Positions 58,371-64,000 of a DNA stretch of 64,000 bases are shown piece after piece. Where the stretch lies: NCBI GenBank assembly GCA_938027595.1, contig CALJAK010000002.1, positions 124,001-188,000 on the forward strand, in the 5' to 3' direction. The DNA comes from an uncultured Thermoproteales archaeon (GTDB lineage Archaea; Thermoproteota; Thermoprotei; Thermoproteales; Thermoproteaceae). The translations under genes and the position numbers were made by a program. Every line of letters starts with the position of its first letter. Position 1 is the stretch's first letter. The notes under the pieces were generated by a model that saw only the letters and a program-made list of their open reading frames with translations, did no database searches and had not been told where the DNA came from.

Positions 58371-59419
58371 GTCTTTGGATATTTATTCAAAACGACAGCC
58401 CCGCCGTCTATGTACACCATGTCTTCTATACGTACGCCACCCACCCCCTCTATGTACACCCCAGGCTCTATAGTCACCACTTGCCCACGCTTTAGGACCT
58501 CCTTAGAGGTGGCGAAGAGCCGCGGCGGTTCGTGTACCTCCACCCCCACGCCGTGGCCAGTGGAGTGGATGAAGTACTCTCCATAGCCATACTCAGACAA
58601 CACTTCCCGCGCAGTTTTATCCACCTCGGCGGCTGGCACTCCATCGCCAACTCTCTTCTCAGCCGCTTTCACAGCTTCATAAACTGCATACATGGCGTCT
58701 CTGAGTGCGGTAGATTGTCCAAACGCCAGAGTCCTCGTCATGTCTGAGCAATAAACTCCCCTCTTGGCTCCGGCGTCTATCACTACATAATCGCCGTAGG
58801 TTATCTCTCTATCTCCAAATTTGTAGTGTGGATATGCGCCGTTTGGCCCAGACGCCACTATGGGGTCGAAAGCGACGCCGTCTGCTCCGTACTCTATAAA
58901 CCATTTGTATATCAACGCCGCCACGTCTCGCTCTCTCATGCCGACGAGTTTAACGTCGCTGAGGGAGACATACGCTCTCTCAGTGATTTCCAGCGCTCTC
59001 TTCATGACTTCCAACTCCCATTCGCTCTTCACAGATCTCAACTCTAGTATTTCCCCACGTACATCTACCCCCAGCTCCTTATTATCCGAAGCTACAGAGC
59101 CCTCCAGCTTCTTGACTATATCGACAAACGGCGTTGTTACCAACTCCTCGCCACGCCTCCGTGGTGGTATTTCTGCCGTAGACACGCCAATCACTTTATC
59201 CACGGCAGTTGTGGACTTAGCTCTGGCGTAGTCAAGTCTAGACACGTAGAGAGTGGAGTAGCCAGTGGAGAGCTCCACCACGAGACCCAAAGCGTCTGGC
59301 ATACCCACTGCATACGCCAAGTTTGGCCCCGTGGTTAGAACTAAAAAGTCGAATTTCTTGGAGAAAGCATTTACCAATCTCTTCAAGTTATCCATGTCTA
59401 ATGGAAATTGGATTTTCAT
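58355..59419 (-). CDS. Xaa-Pro dipeptidase/aminopeptidase (M24 family)
   Basis: A 354-residue M24 metallopeptidase. Metal ligands are Asp in VVIDAGAKRG, Asp in CSDMTRT, His in HSTGHGVGVEVHE, Glu in VTIEPGVY and Glu in VRIEDMVY, all present. The N-terminal 125 residues form the creatinase-like domain of prolidases. It removes N-terminal residues before proline or splits X-Pro dipeptides. The start (59419, or an ATG at 59395) overlaps the ASCH gene. Confidence 0.92.
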   Translation of the reverse strand: MKIQFPLDMDNLKRLVNAFSKKFDFLVLTTGPNLAYAVGMPDALGLVVELSTGYSTLYVSRLDYARAKSTTAVDKVIGVSTAEIPPRRRGEELVTTPFVDIVKKLEGSVASDNKELGVDVRGEILELRSVKSEWELEVMKRALEITERAYVSLSDVKLVGMRERDVAALIYKWFIEYGADGVAFDPIVASGPNGAYPHYKFGDREITYGDYVVIDAGAKRGVYCSDMTRTLAFGQSTALRDAMYAVYEAVKAAEKRVGDGVPAAEVDKTAREVLSEYGYGEYFIHSTGHGVGVEVHEPPRLFATSKEVLKRGQVVTIEPGVYIEGVGGVRIEDMVYIDGGAVVLNKYPKTYFLA

Positions 59420-59744
59420 ATTTTTTCAACACCGTAAAGTGTATCACTGTCACTAACTCTCCCTCGCCTAAATCTCCATACAGATTCCTCAACGTCTGTA
59501 TCAACTCCTCTCTAGAGTTAAATCCCTCCGCATGTACAATGTCGCTAGTTATCTCGCCCAGCTTGACGTAGTGAACTCTATGTATGAAAGCCTCGGCGTA
59601 TATATATCCACAACACGTGAGATACACTCTGGCGAACTTAGGTCTCACTACTCCACGTCTCACAGTCACATGTTTAGACCCCTCTATCACTTTCTCTATG
59701 TATGTCTTCGCGAAGTTTAGATAGGGCCCCAGCTCTCTAACCAT
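59388..59744 (-). CDS. ASCH-domain protein
   Basis: A 118-residue protein with an ASCH/PUA-like fold: LGPYLNFAKTYIEKVIEGSKHVTVRRG, ARVYLTC, and VKLGEITSDIVHAEGFNSREEL, the arrangement of archaeal ASCH domains thought to bind RNA. I begin at the ATG at 59744, about 19-23 nt from the shared AT-rich element. Its end overlaps the M24 gene start by up to 32 bp. Confidence 0.8.
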   Translation of the reverse strand: MVRELGPYLNFAKTYIEKVIEGSKHVTVRRGVVRPKFARVYLTCCGYIYAEAFIHRVHYVKLGEITSDIVHAEGFNSREELIQTLRNLYGDLGEGELVTVIHFTVLKKYENPISIRHG

Positions 59745-59755
59745 GTCATAGTTAA

Positions 59756-59769
59756 GTTTTAAATTTTTA
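59756..59769. promoter_or_regulatory. Shared TATA element, ASCH gene/hypothetical gene
   Basis: GTTTTAAATTTTTA is centred about 19 nt from the ASCH start (59744, minus) and 22 nt from the ATG at 59785 (plus), the only AT-rich stretch in a 40-nt gap. Confidence 0.45.
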
Positions 59770-59784
59770 CACACTATGCCACAC

Positions 59785-60261
59785 ATGTGCGAAGTGACGG
59801 CCACTGGAGATACTGTAGTTTTTTCAGCTCCACCGCTTGAGTTGTCTGTGGCTTACCTAACTGCGAGAAACGTTGCAGAAGTCAAACTGGCGGATGGAAC
59901 TCTCTACATAACTCCAGCAGTGGGTGGACTTGTGGACACACTCAAGGCAATTTGCAACAGCGAAGTCTCTACACTACTCCTAGACTTAAAAGAGAGTCTC
60001 TTGCACTTGGGGTGGTTGGTAGATGGTGGGAGAGACGTAGTGAGAATCAGAAAGAGCATGCGTATAAACACCGATTTGGTAGTGGTGGAGTACGAAAAAG
60101 CGGAGAAGAAGTTGTCTCTCTTCACCACGCGGCTCTGTCTGGCAGATTTTCTACAGAGAGAGTCTTTCCAAACCTACATCCATAAATACATGCTGGAGGC
60201 GTGGAAGAAAGCTAGTCTACTCGAGGCGGTAGAATTCGCCGAGAGACTCCCAGCATGTTGA
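59785..60261 (+). CDS. Hypothetical protein upstream of the membrane-anchored HTH gene
   Basis: A 158-residue soluble protein with a beta-rich first half and a helical C-terminus (RESFQTYIHKYMLEAWKKASLLEAVEFAERL). No domain is recognised. The ATG at 59785 (MCEVTATGD) is used in place of 59776 because of promoter spacing. Its stop overlaps the downstream HTH gene by 7 bp, so it may feed or regulate that membrane-anchored protein. Confidence 0.55.
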   Translation: MCEVTATGDTVVFSAPPLELSVAYLTARNVAEVKLADGTLYITPAVGGLVDTLKAICNSEVSTLLLDLKESLLHLGWLVDGGRDVVRIRKSMRINTDLVVVEYEKAEKKLSLFTTRLCLADFLQRESFQTYIHKYMLEAWKKASLLEAVEFAERLPAC

Positions 60262-60590
60262 TACTCCTCGCCTTACAGCTGGCGGTGTTGGTTATAGCCA
60301 TGTACCTAGGCCGTGGCAGATTGAAGAAGTTGATGAATAACACACAGAAAACTGCAGAAATAGACTCGAGCGACATGCACGACGTTGACAAAGCCATTTT
60401 GAAATTTATAGAGGACAGACAGGGAATGGTGTACCAGAGTGAAATTGTGAAAGAAATGGGTCTCCCCAAGAGCACCGTACACAAAGCTCTAAGGCGGTTA
60501 GCCGAGGGGGGGTACGTGGAGATGCAAAAGAGGGGGAGGTTTAACGTAATTATCTTGAAGAGAACTACTTTAGAACCTTCAACAACTTAA
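60255..60590 (+). CDS. Membrane-anchored winged-helix protein
   Basis: A 111-residue protein: one membrane helix (residues 1-18, LILLALQLAVLVIAMYLG), a short linker, then a winged helix-turn-helix (about 43-105; DKAILKFIEDRQGMVYQSEIVKEMGLPKSTVHKALRRLAEGGYVEMQKRGR). The recognition helix KSTVHKALRRL is clear. Such proteins in archaea may regulate transcription from the membrane. It overlaps the gene before it by 7 bp and the convergent gene after it by 26 bp. Confidence 0.8.
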   Translation: MLILLALQLAVLVIAMYLGRGRLKKLMNNTQKTAEIDSSDMHDVDKAILKFIEDRQGMVYQSEIVKEMGLPKSTVHKALRRLAEGGYVEMQKRGRFNVIILKRTTLEPSTT

Positions 60591-60984
60591 CCTCGCCATA
60601 TTTCTTAAACAAATCTATCAAGAGGGGGATTGGGTCGTCGTCCAGTGTTTTGTACCCAGCGAGCTTCACGCCGCCCTCCACTACTCTCATAAACCCACCT
60701 CCAGTCCTTATAGTCACCTCCCCCGGTCCGAACACAATTTTGAACTGCCTCTTGGCGAGACAGAGTCTCTCAACTACCTCGCCGGCGAGAATCAACTGCT
60801 CTTTCTTGGGTTTAGCTCTGGGTTTTCTCTTCTTCAACTCGCTCAAGTCCTCGCTGGCGAAATCCCCCTTCACGATACCTCTTACTTTGTCCACAATGAC
60901 GAAATCCCCGTCGTATCCCAACACTTCAATATTTTCGCCGTTTTTAACCTTAGCCACCACATCCCCCACGGTGTGTTTCTCCAC
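60565..60984 (-). CDS. Hypothetical basic protein
   Basis: A 139-residue protein with a beta-rich first half (GDVVAKVKNGENIEVLGYDGDFVIVDKVRGIVKGDF), a Lys/Arg/Pro linker (KKRKPRAKPKKE) and another alpha/beta part. No family is recognised; the first half could be an OB- or KOW-like barrel. The GTG at 60984 is about 20 nt from a shared AT-rich element. It overlaps the HTH gene 3' end by 26 bp. Confidence 0.55.
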   Translation of the reverse strand: MEKHTVGDVVAKVKNGENIEVLGYDGDFVIVDKVRGIVKGDFASEDLSELKKRKPRAKPKKEQLILAGEVVERLCLAKRQFKIVFGPGEVTIRTGGGFMRVVEGGVKLAGYKTLDDDPIPLLIDLFKKYGEVKLLKVLK

Positions 60985-60999
60985 AAAAATGAAAATTCT

Positions 61000-61010
61000 T
61001 AAAAATAAAT
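61000..61010. promoter_or_regulatory. Shared TATA element, hypothetical gene/zinc-ribbon gene
   Basis: TAAAAATAAAT is centred about 20 nt from each of the starts at 60984 (minus) and 61024 (plus), midway in a 39-nt gap. Confidence 0.45.
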
Positions 61011-61023
61011 ACGTTTAAGAATC

Positions 61024-61188
61024 GTGGATTTGGGAGATAACTTAATTAAGTGCCCCTCTTGCGGTAGAGACATGCATGTAGTGAGTCAATTCCAACGTAT
61101 TGAACAATTCACTGGAAGGAAAATTCTAGAGAAGTCGTTAGTGTGTAAAGTGTGCAATATAAAAATAAAACAATACATCCAGATATGA
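61024..61188 (+). CDS. Small zinc-ribbon protein (short gene)
   Basis: A 54-residue protein with two C-x2-C knuckles (Cys 10, 13 and 41, 44: CPSCG and CKVC) 27 residues apart and a Lys-rich end, a zinc ribbon of unknown role. The GTG at 61024 is about 20 nt from the shared AT-rich element. Its stop overlaps the ATG of the next membrane-protein gene (ATGA), which supports it as a translated gene. Confidence 0.65.
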   Translation: MDLGDNLIKCPSCGRDMHVVSQFQRIEQFTGRKILEKSLVCKVCNIKIKQYIQI

Positions 61189-61637
61189 GCAAAGCGGTTC
61201 AATATAAAAAACTTGAAAAATATAGACAACGTCTAGCTCTGCTTAGCATGATAACCACAGTGTTTTATCTATCCACCGTGCTGATCGGCGGTGTCGCATA
61301 TGGCAACCTCAAGACTACCCCAAGCGTGGAGTACAGTTTATTCATGTACTTCTCTTTTATCGCGCTAGTAGCCGCAGCGTTGTTGATATTCCTCGCCAAA
61401 AACTCCACAGCCATGGGCGAGTTTTCCTCTGCGAAAAAACTCATTTACTCAGCGATGGCGGCCACCGCAGTGGCAATTGTCTCCACCACCTCGGCGCTGG
61501 TTATTTCGGAGGGAGCGTTCGCCACGGAGTTGTTTTATGTCTATGTAACTCTACAACTAGTGGCTCTAGCTCTCTCCACGTATTTACTCATGTCGTTGAG
61601 GGGCGTAGTTGCTTACTACACACCTAGGCGGAAGTAG
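61185..61637 (+). CDS. Four-helix membrane protein
   Basis: A 150-residue protein with four hydrophobic segments (near residues 19-37, 50-70, 86-105 and 115-138) and a short basic cytosolic N-terminus. No family is recognised. The ATG at 61185 overlaps the zinc-ribbon gene's stop, so the two are co-translated. The 3' end overlaps the convergent Cys-rich gene by 22 bp. Confidence 0.6.
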   Translation: MSKAVQYKKLEKYRQRLALLSMITTVFYLSTVLIGGVAYGNLKTTPSVEYSLFMYFSFIALVAAALLIFLAKNSTAMGEFSSAKKLIYSAMAATAVAIVSTTSALVISEGAFATELFYVYVTLQLVALALSTYLLMSLRGVVAYYTPRRK

Positions 61638-62185
61638 TGCCTCGGATCTGCATTATCCTCCAGTAGAGAGAGACTCACCAAGGCGTTTAGTAAATTGTTG
61701 AGCGGAGTCTCCAATCCCGAACAGTTAAATGAGCTACAGAAAGCCCCGAGGGGCTTGCCGAGGTCTAATTTCACTATGTAAGGCGTTTTAACCAACTTAG
61801 CCACTACCCCCTCTCTAAATATGGAGGAGACCCAGAGGGGGAACGCCATCTCTTTTTTCTCTCTATCTAACAACTTTACCAGCCCCACTAAGTTCTTTAG
61901 AAAAGCCACCCCCAGCTCTACTCTCCCGTACTGTTCCAATAGAGCCGCAACTCTCTTACCCAAGTCCACATAGACGTCTAATTGCGGCTCTAGTCTCTTC
62001 ATGAACTTAACGCCGTCGATAGCTACGTCACATTTGTGTTTATCTAGACAAGTTTTACACTTCTCGCCGAGTGTTTTCCTAGCGCACTCTACGCAAGTGT
62101 CCGCAAGGCGGCACATGTCTAGAGCTGGCGCTGCGAAACCGCACGACTTGCAGAAACCCACTCCTCCCGTGACGTATAGATTCAT
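61616..62185 (-). CDS. Hypothetical Cys-rich protein with zinc-binding N-terminus
   Basis: A 189-residue protein. The first 55 residues hold eight cysteines (12, 15, 25, 31, 34, 43, 46, 52), in C-x2-C pairs that could bind two metal ions; the rest is helical. No family is recognised. The ATG at 62185 is used, about 20 nt from the CTATAAATA element read on the minus strand (ATG 62188 and 62200 are alternatives). Divergent from the ATP-grasp gene. Confidence 0.6.
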   Translation of the reverse strand: MNLYVTGGVGFCKSCGFAAPALDMCRLADTCVECARKTLGEKCKTCLDKHKCDVAIDGVKFMKRLEPQLDVYVDLGKRVAALLEQYGRVELGVAFLKNLVGLVKLLDREKKEMAFPLWVSSIFREGVVAKLVKTPYIVKLDLGKPLGAFCSSFNCSGLETPLNNLLNALVSLSLLEDNADPRHYFRLGV

Positions 62186-62186
62186 C

Positions 62187-62209
62187 ATATAAATATCCAC
62201 CTATAAATA
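62187..62209. promoter_or_regulatory. Crossed divergent promoters, Cys-rich gene/ATP-grasp gene
   Basis: ATATAAATA (62187-62195) lies about 24 nt upstream of the plus-strand ATG (62215), and CTATAAATA (62201-62209) lies about 20 nt upstream of the minus-strand ATG (62185). The gap between the starts is 29 nt, the same geometry as at 51.4 kb. Confidence 0.5.
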
Positions 62210-62214
62210 CATCC

Positions 62215-63090
62215 ATGATCGCCATAGTCGCAGAGTCTCCCACGCCAGATGAGCCATCGCGAGACATATACTTCGAAATAAAGAAGAGGGGGCTCGGCGT
62301 GAGGTATTTACCCATACAGAGACTTTCAATAGAAATTTCGAAAGACGGCGTGGTGGTGGCCACTCGACGGGGGCCTCTAGACGCCTCCATAGTGCTAGTC
62401 AGAGGCTTGGGTTACGTGGTGGATTTCAACACGTTAATGCGGAGAGTCTCTACACTCCGCATTATGGAGAGAACTGGCGTCGTTACTATAAATCCCGTAA
62501 CTTCACTACTACTCTCCCGAGACAAGTTGGAAAGTATATATCTCTTGAAAAACGCCGGCATTCCAGTGCCCCCCACTGTGGTTACTGAAGATCTCTACTA
62601 CGGCTACAAAACCGCCAAGGAGATGGGGAAGATAGTCATAAAACCAATACAAGGCAGTAGGGGTTTTGGCACTATGCTCTTCGAAGACCCCGAGCAAGCT
62701 TTCCAAGTCATGAGAACTCTACTCATAACGAAAAACCCCCTCTATCTACAGAAATATGTAGAGAAACCCAATAGAGACATTAGAGTGATTGTGATAGACG
62801 GCAGACCCATTGGGTGTATGTACAGAATTTCCACCAGTTGGAAGACTAACATTGCGCAAGGTGCAGTGGGAGTGGCGTGCGAATTGACGCCAGAGTTAGA
62901 AGAAATCGCCGTAAAAGCAACAAAAACTCTAGGCTTGATTTACTCTGGCGTCGACATTGGCGAGTCTGGAGAGGGTTATGTAGTTTTTGAAGTAAACGCG
63001 AGCCCCGACTGGCGCGGCTTCAAACAAGCCACTGGACTCAACCCAGCCACGTACTTAGTGGATTACGTGCAGCAAATCGCCAAGAGATGA
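62215..63090 (+). CDS. RimK-family ATP-grasp ligase
   Basis: A 291-residue ATP-grasp enzyme that forms amide bonds through acyl phosphate. Visible motifs are NPVTSLLLSRDKLESIYLL, KPIQGSRGFGTMLF (ATP loop, about residues 141-154), YVEKPNRDIRVIVIDG, and the Mg site FEVNASPDWRGF near 260-271. Close relatives add glutamate to ribosomal protein S6, coenzyme F420, tetrahydromethanopterin or LysW; which applies cannot be told. The stop overlaps the zinc-ribbon gene by 4 bp. The ATG follows a TATA element by 24 nt. Confidence 0.85.
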   Translation: MIAIVAESPTPDEPSRDIYFEIKKRGLGVRYLPIQRLSIEISKDGVVVATRRGPLDASIVLVRGLGYVVDFNTLMRRVSTLRIMERTGVVTINPVTSLLLSRDKLESIYLLKNAGIPVPPTVVTEDLYYGYKTAKEMGKIVIKPIQGSRGFGTMLFEDPEQAFQVMRTLLITKNPLYLQKYVEKPNRDIRVIVIDGRPIGCMYRISTSWKTNIAQGAVGVACELTPELEEIAVKATKTLGLIYSGVDIGESGEGYVVFEVNASPDWRGFKQATGLNPATYLVDYVQQIAKR

Positions 63091-63275
63091 CCAAGTGGAT
63101 TCTAAAATGCATGACGTGCGGCGAGGAGAGAATTTTTGAAGCGGGGTTTAACCTCACGATTTTCGGCAGCAAGATCTACCTATACTGCAAAAAATGCAAA
63201 GCCAACAGAGACCAATTGATAATGGGCTGCGTAGACGACACTTGCCCCACTGTGAAAGTTGACGTAATTGACTAA
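63087..63275 (+). CDS. Small zinc-ribbon protein coupled to the ATP-grasp gene
   Basis: A 62-residue protein with C-x2-C at 8-11 and 34-37 (CMTCG, CKKC) and two later Cys (48, 53). It might be a carrier or partner of the ATP-grasp ligase, as LysW is for LysX, but it lacks the acidic EDWGE C-terminus of LysW. It overlaps the ligase by 4 bp and the convergent coiled-coil gene by 4 bp. Confidence 0.7.
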   Translation: MTKWILKCMTCGEERIFEAGFNLTIFGSKIYLYCKKCKANRDQLIMGCVDDTCPTVKVDVID

Positions 63276-63931
63276 CAGATAATTTTAAGTTGAATAACGC
63301 TGCTAGTCGTCAAGTGATACAAAGCGTTGACGTTGCTTAGAGTACTCAAAATCTTCTCCAACTCCTCCATCTCGCCGTTTTCAAGCTTGTCTAGTAAACG
63401 CTTAGCCTCGAGTCTCTCCCGCTTCTTCTCCAACTCTACCTTTAGTTGTGTGAGAGATTGATTCAGAGACATGATGCTCCTCTCCACGTCGGAGCATGCA
63501 GATTTTAGCCTCCTCTCTCTCTCTTGCAGCCTCCTCACCTGTTCGTTGTACACATCCATTCCAATAATTCCCTTCACTAAAGCCTCCTCTAACTTGCCAT
63601 ATGAGCGATTCAACTCACTCCTGGCCTTCCTCAACTCCTCCACGACTTTATTCACTTCTCTCGCTTTGATTTCGAAAAATCTAGGCAGAGCAGACACGTC
63701 TAAGTCTACGTATTCTCTAGTTATCTTCACTCTGATGTTTGAAGTGTCTATGTAGTGAGATTGGCCGTGCCCATCTTTCACCTCTATGGAGATGAGTTTC
63801 TTTCTAGCCATGTCAAATTCTCCTTTTTCAGCTATGCCAATCAACAACACTCCCCCTATGTATACACTCTTCCCCCTGACTGTGGGGACCTTCACCTCTT
63901 CCTTCGTTCTCGCAGAAAACAACCACTTCAC
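63272..63931 (-). CDS. PRC-barrel-like/coiled-coil protein
   Basis: A 219-residue protein. Residues 12-75 form a beta-barrel-like part (VRGKSVYIGGVLLIGIAEKGEF ... KLISIEVKDGHGQSHYID), resembling PRC barrels; residues 85-195 are a long coiled coil rich in Glu, Arg, Lys and Leu. This is the domain order of the crenarchaeal division protein CdvA, but Thermoproteales are usually said to lack the Cdv system, so this is only a fold resemblance. The GTG at 63931 is 24 nt from an AT-rich element shared with the plus-strand gene. Confidence 0.6.
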   Translation of the reverse strand: MKWLFSARTKEEVKVPTVRGKSVYIGGVLLIGIAEKGEFDMARKKLISIEVKDGHGQSHYIDTSNIRVKITREYVDLDVSALPRFFEIKAREVNKVVEELRKARSELNRSYGKLEEALVKGIIGMDVYNEQVRRLQERERRLKSACSDVERSIMSLNQSLTQLKVELEKKRERLEAKRLLDKLENGEMEELEKILSTLSNVNALYHLTTSSVIQLKIIC

Positions 63932-63950
63932 GCCATTTCTAGATGAGTTT

Positions 63951-63960
63951 GTTAAAAATC
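63951..63960. promoter_or_regulatory. Shared TATA element at the right edge
   Basis: GTTAAAAATC is centred 24 nt from the coiled-coil gene start (63931, minus) and 27 nt from the ATG at 63982 (plus), the seventh such arrangement in the window. Confidence 0.45.
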
Positions 63961-63981
63961 CAAGACTTAAGATGTGGTAGT

Positions 63982-64000
63982 ATGGCAGAATTAAGTAGTC
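63982..64000 (+). CDS. Partial gene at right edge
   Basis: The ATG at 63982 begins MAELSS and the frame is open to the window end. Its spacing from the AT-rich element (27 nt) is the only support; identity cannot be seen. Confidence 0.4.

Overview
This window looks like chromosome of a hyperthermophilic crenarchaeon of the Thermoproteales, most like Pyrobaculum or Thermoproteus. The evidence is archaeal/eukaryal-type information genes (L39e, L40e, L44e, L31e, L18Ae, S19e, S27e, aIF6, aIF2 alpha, PCNA, PriS, GINS, Nop10, PDCD5, TFS, prefoldin); ether-lipid genes (mevalonate kinase, GGGP synthase, geranylgeranyl reductase); tRNAs with very short introns at unusual positions; box C/D sRNA candidates; and start codons (often GTG) lying 20-27 nt after a TATA-like element, as expected for leaderless transcripts. 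Genus is inference. No CRISPR array, insertion sequence or prophage was seen; this is compact core chromosome.

Layout. 1-7.4 kb: a PD-(D/E)xK-like protein, a Ras-like GTPase, an ATPase, L40e, a C/D sRNA candidate, a secreted or anchored Ntn-hydrolase with a duplicated cleavage-site segment, a possibly damaged small heat-shock gene, and a SPOUT-like protein. 7.3-14.6 kb (minus strand): uridine phosphorylase and mevalonate kinase behind a translation/secretion cluster (L31e, aIF6, L18Ae, prefoldin, FtsY, SecE, NusG, L11, L1, L10). 14.7-23.6 kb: a coupled radical-SAM/HhH-GPD pair, TrpRS, tRNA-Lys and tRNA-Val (each with two introns), inositol-phosphatase, SWIM protein, phosphoribosyltransferase, MoeA, an rRNA-guide sRNA candidate, Elf1-like factor, GGGP synthase, L39e, PDCD5, S19e. 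23.6-30 kb: TFS, then PCNA-PriS-GINS-L44e-S27e-aIF2alpha-Nop10 with almost no spacing, meeting AglB tail to tail. 30-37.5 kb: RNase H-fold protein, DHH phosphoesterase, sRNA candidate, GlmS and GlmU-like enzyme, tRNA-Gln and tRNA-Pro with introns, a GC-rich structured RNA candidate, TrmO, nitrilase-family enzyme.

37.4-49.1 kb is an energy cluster on the minus strand: NuoJ-K-M-L-N, then a 2-oxoacid:ferredoxin oxidoreductase (gamma/delta fusion, alpha, beta) whose last gene overlaps nuoI, followed by NuoH, A, B and D. The NADH-input subunits NuoE/F/G and a recognisable NuoC are absent here. The simplest reading is a complex I fed by reduced ferredoxin from 2-oxoacid oxidation; a tungsten-type aldehyde ferredoxin oxidoreductase divergent from nuoJ would feed the same ferredoxin pool. 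51-64 kb: NAD kinase with a PIN protein, polyprenol-kinase-like protein, DUF371, TyrRS, geranylgeranyl reductase, HD phosphohydrolase, methyltransferase, M24 peptidase, ASCH protein, a membrane-anchored HTH protein, several small zinc-ribbon proteins and a RimK-like ligase.

Two threads run through the window. First, non-coding RNA is dense: four tRNAs with six introns in total, three C/D sRNA candidates (one with a guide that fits a conserved archaeal 23S segment as I recall it), and a roughly 175-nt structured RNA candidate. Second, many divergent gene pairs have start codons only 28-50 nt apart and either share one symmetric TATA element or carry two crossed ones. Four genes of about 50 codons (L40e, L39e and two zinc-ribbon proteins) were found by reading the intergenic sequence directly.
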